The notes under the pieces: model-generated
The model's input: only the letters and a program-made list of their open reading frames with translations
The model's database searches: none
What the model was told of the DNA's origin: nothing
Source: Streptomyces sp. XD-27
Lineage (GTDB): Bacteria > Actinomycetota > Actinomycetes > Streptomycetales > Streptomycetaceae
Assembly (NCBI RefSeq): GCF_030553055.1
Contig: NZ_CP130713.1
Coordinates: forward strand, 124,001 to 188,000
Direction: 5' to 3'
DNA length: 64,000 nt
Part shown: positions 62,652 through 64,000 of the stretch, one piece after another
Position numbering within the stretch: the stretch's first letter is position 1
Layout: every line of letters starts with the position of its first letter
Program-made: the position numbers and the translations under genes

Positions 62652-64000
62652 ATGGCGCCCACATCACCCCAGCAAGTCGTCGACGCGTTGCGGGCCGCGC
62701 TGAAGGAGAACGAACGGCTCAAGGCCGCGGCTGCCCGCGCCCGGCAGCGCGACGAGGAGCCGATCGCGATCGTCGCGATGGCCTGCCGCTTCCCCGGCGG
62801 CGTCAGCTCGCCGCAGGAGCTGTGGCAGCTGGTCGTCGACGAGGTCGACGCGGTCGGCCCGTTCCCCACCGACCGCGGCTGGGACCTGGCGAACCTCTTC
62901 GACTCCGACCCCGACCACGCGGGCACCTCCTACGTCGAGCAGGGCGGATTCCTCTACGACGCCGCCCAGTTCGACCCCGAGTTCTTCGGCATCAGCCCGC
63001 GCGAGGCGCACGCCATCGACCCGCAGCAGCGGCTCCTGCTGGAGACCGCCTGGGAGGCGTTCGAGAACGCGGGCATCGACCCCGCGACGCTGCGCGGCAG
63101 CCGCACCGGCGTCTTCGTCGGCACCATGTACGACGACTACGCGGCGCGCCTGTCCCCCGCCCCGGAGGAGTACGAGGCGTACCTGACCATCGGCAGCGCC
63201 GGCAGCGTCGCCTCCGGCCGCCTGTCGTACACCTTCGGCCTCCAGGGCCCGGCGATCACCGTGGACACCGCGTGCTCGTCGTCGCTGGTGGCGCTGCACC
63301 TGGCGGTCGACGCGCTGCGCCGCGGCGAATGCTCGATGGCGCTCGCGGGCGGCGTGACGCTGATGGCGACCCCGAACTCCTTCGTGGAGTTCAGCCGCCA
63401 GCGCGGTCTGTCCCGCGACGGCCGCTGCAAGTCCTTCGCGGCGTCCGCCGACGGCACCGCGTGGGCCGAGGGCGCAGGCCTGCTGCTCGTCGAGCGCCTG
63501 TCGGACGCCCGGCGCCTCGGCCACCCCGTGCTCGCGGTGGTGCGCGGCTCGGCCGTCAACCAGGACGGCGCGAGCAACGGCCTCACCGCGCCCAACGGAC
63601 CCGCCCAGGAAGCCCTGATCAGGCAGGCCCTGGCGGCCTCCGGCCTGACCGGCGCCGACGTCGACCTCGTGGAGGCCCACGGTACGGGCACCCCGCTCGG
63701 CGACCCGCTGGAGGCGGGCGCCCTCATCGCCACGTACGGCGCGGCCCGCACCGCGGACACCCCGCTGTACCTCGGCTCCCTGAAGTCGAACATCGGTCAC
63801 GCGCAGGCGGCCGCCGGTGTCGGCGGTCTCATCAAGCTGACCCTCGCGCTGCAGCACGGCCTGATGCCCAAGACGCTGCACGTGGACGAGCCGAGCCCGG
63901 GCGTCGACTGGTCCGGCGGCACCCTGTCGCTGCTCACCGAGGCCAAGAGCTGGCCCGAGGTCGACCGGCCGCGCCGTGCCGCCGTGTCCTCCTTCGGCAT
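62652..64000 (+). CDS. PKS-2: type I PKS, N-terminal docking helix and KS (runs off window)
   Basis: It starts at ATG 62652 with GGAGAG eleven bases upstream. Residues 1-35 ([20 protein letters not shown], then [14 protein letters not shown]) form a coiled-coil docking domain that would pair with the acidic tail of PKS-1. The KS follows: [49 protein letters not shown] and [15 protein letters not shown], all catalytic residues present. The frame is open to the window end at position 64000, inside the KS (…[10 protein letters not shown]). The first extension module after PKS-1. Confidence 0.9.
   Translation, partial: MAPTSPQQVVDALRAALKENERLKAAAARARQRDEEPIAIVAMACRFPGGVSSPQELWQLVVDEVDAVGPFPTDRGWDLANLFDSDPDHAGTSYVEQGGFLYDAAQFDPEFFGISPREAHAIDPQQRLLLETAWEAFENAGIDPATLRGSRTGVFVGTMYDDYAARLSPAPEEYEAYLTIGSAGSVASGRLSYTFGLQGPAITVDTACSSSLVALHLAVDALRRGECSMALAGGVTLMATPNSFVEFSRQRGLSRDGRCKSFAASADGTAWAEGAGLLLVERLSDARRLGHPVLAVVRGSAVNQDGASNGLTAPNGPAQEALIRQALAASGLTGADVDLVEAHGTGTPLGDPLEAGALIATYGAARTADTPLYLGSLKSNIGHAQAAAGVGGLIKLTLALQHGLMPKTLHVDEPSPGVDWSGGTLSLLTEAKSWPEVDRPRRAAVSSFG

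Overview
The window is high-GC actinobacterial DNA, almost certainly from a Streptomyces. Codon third positions are nearly all G or C. It carries Streptomyces-type insertion-sequence relics, an HGxxPAAW-type small membrane protein, a secreted tripeptidyl aminopeptidase and very large modular NRPS and PKS genes.

Layout. Positions 1-6.9 kb are a mobile-element graveyard: broken IS5-like, IS982-like and integrase-like genes, a nearly complete IS5-type element with a passenger gene, a DinB-like protein, an AraC regulator and a glycine-rich-domain-like gene cut by the IS. Positions 6.9-12.5 kb hold housekeeping or accessory genes: a hypothetical protein, the aminopeptidase, the HGxxPAAW protein divergent from a MarR regulator, a secreted HAD phosphatase and a broken secreted protein. 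At 12.7-15.5 kb lies the wreck of an NRPS module with a terminal thioester reductase. It is followed by a clavaminate-synthase-like Fe(II)/2-oxoglutarate oxygenase and a 653-residue helical-repeat protein.

Positions 18.9-64 kb are a hybrid NRPS-PKS biosynthetic cluster. Two NRPS genes on the minus strand flank a KAS-III-like gene and a 45-codon ORF. NRPS-1 (46.85 to 31.49 kb) reads Cdead-Cdead-A-T-C-A-T-E-C-A-T-C-A-T. NRPS-2 (30.31 to 18.93 kb) reads KS-ATdead-ACP-C-A-T-C-A-T-E-C. From a shared intergenic region the plus strand carries a cytochrome P450 and type I PKS genes: PKS-1 is KSdead-AT-ACP / KS-AT-DH-KR-ACP / KS-ATdead-DH-KR-ACP, and PKS-2 begins with a docking helix and a KS and runs off the window.

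Plausible logic (inference): the PKS proteins build an unsaturated acyl chain, and NRPS-1 and NRPS-2 add up to six residues with one polyketide-type KS step between residues 4 and 5. Two adenylation domains (modules 3 and 6) share the specificity residues DVFSVAAYA, which I associate from memory with piperazic acid. P450 and oxygenase are candidate tailoring enzymes. No thioesterase, MbtH-like protein or piperazate-forming enzyme lies in the window.

Important caveat: the three complete megasynthase genes contain twelve single-base losses, all in G or C runs. When repaired in translation each joins intact domains. I treat these as probable homopolymer sequencing errors and annotate whole genes across them. 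The 12.7-15.5 kb NRPS fragment also lacks roughly 150-170 residues of its A domain and is genuinely broken.
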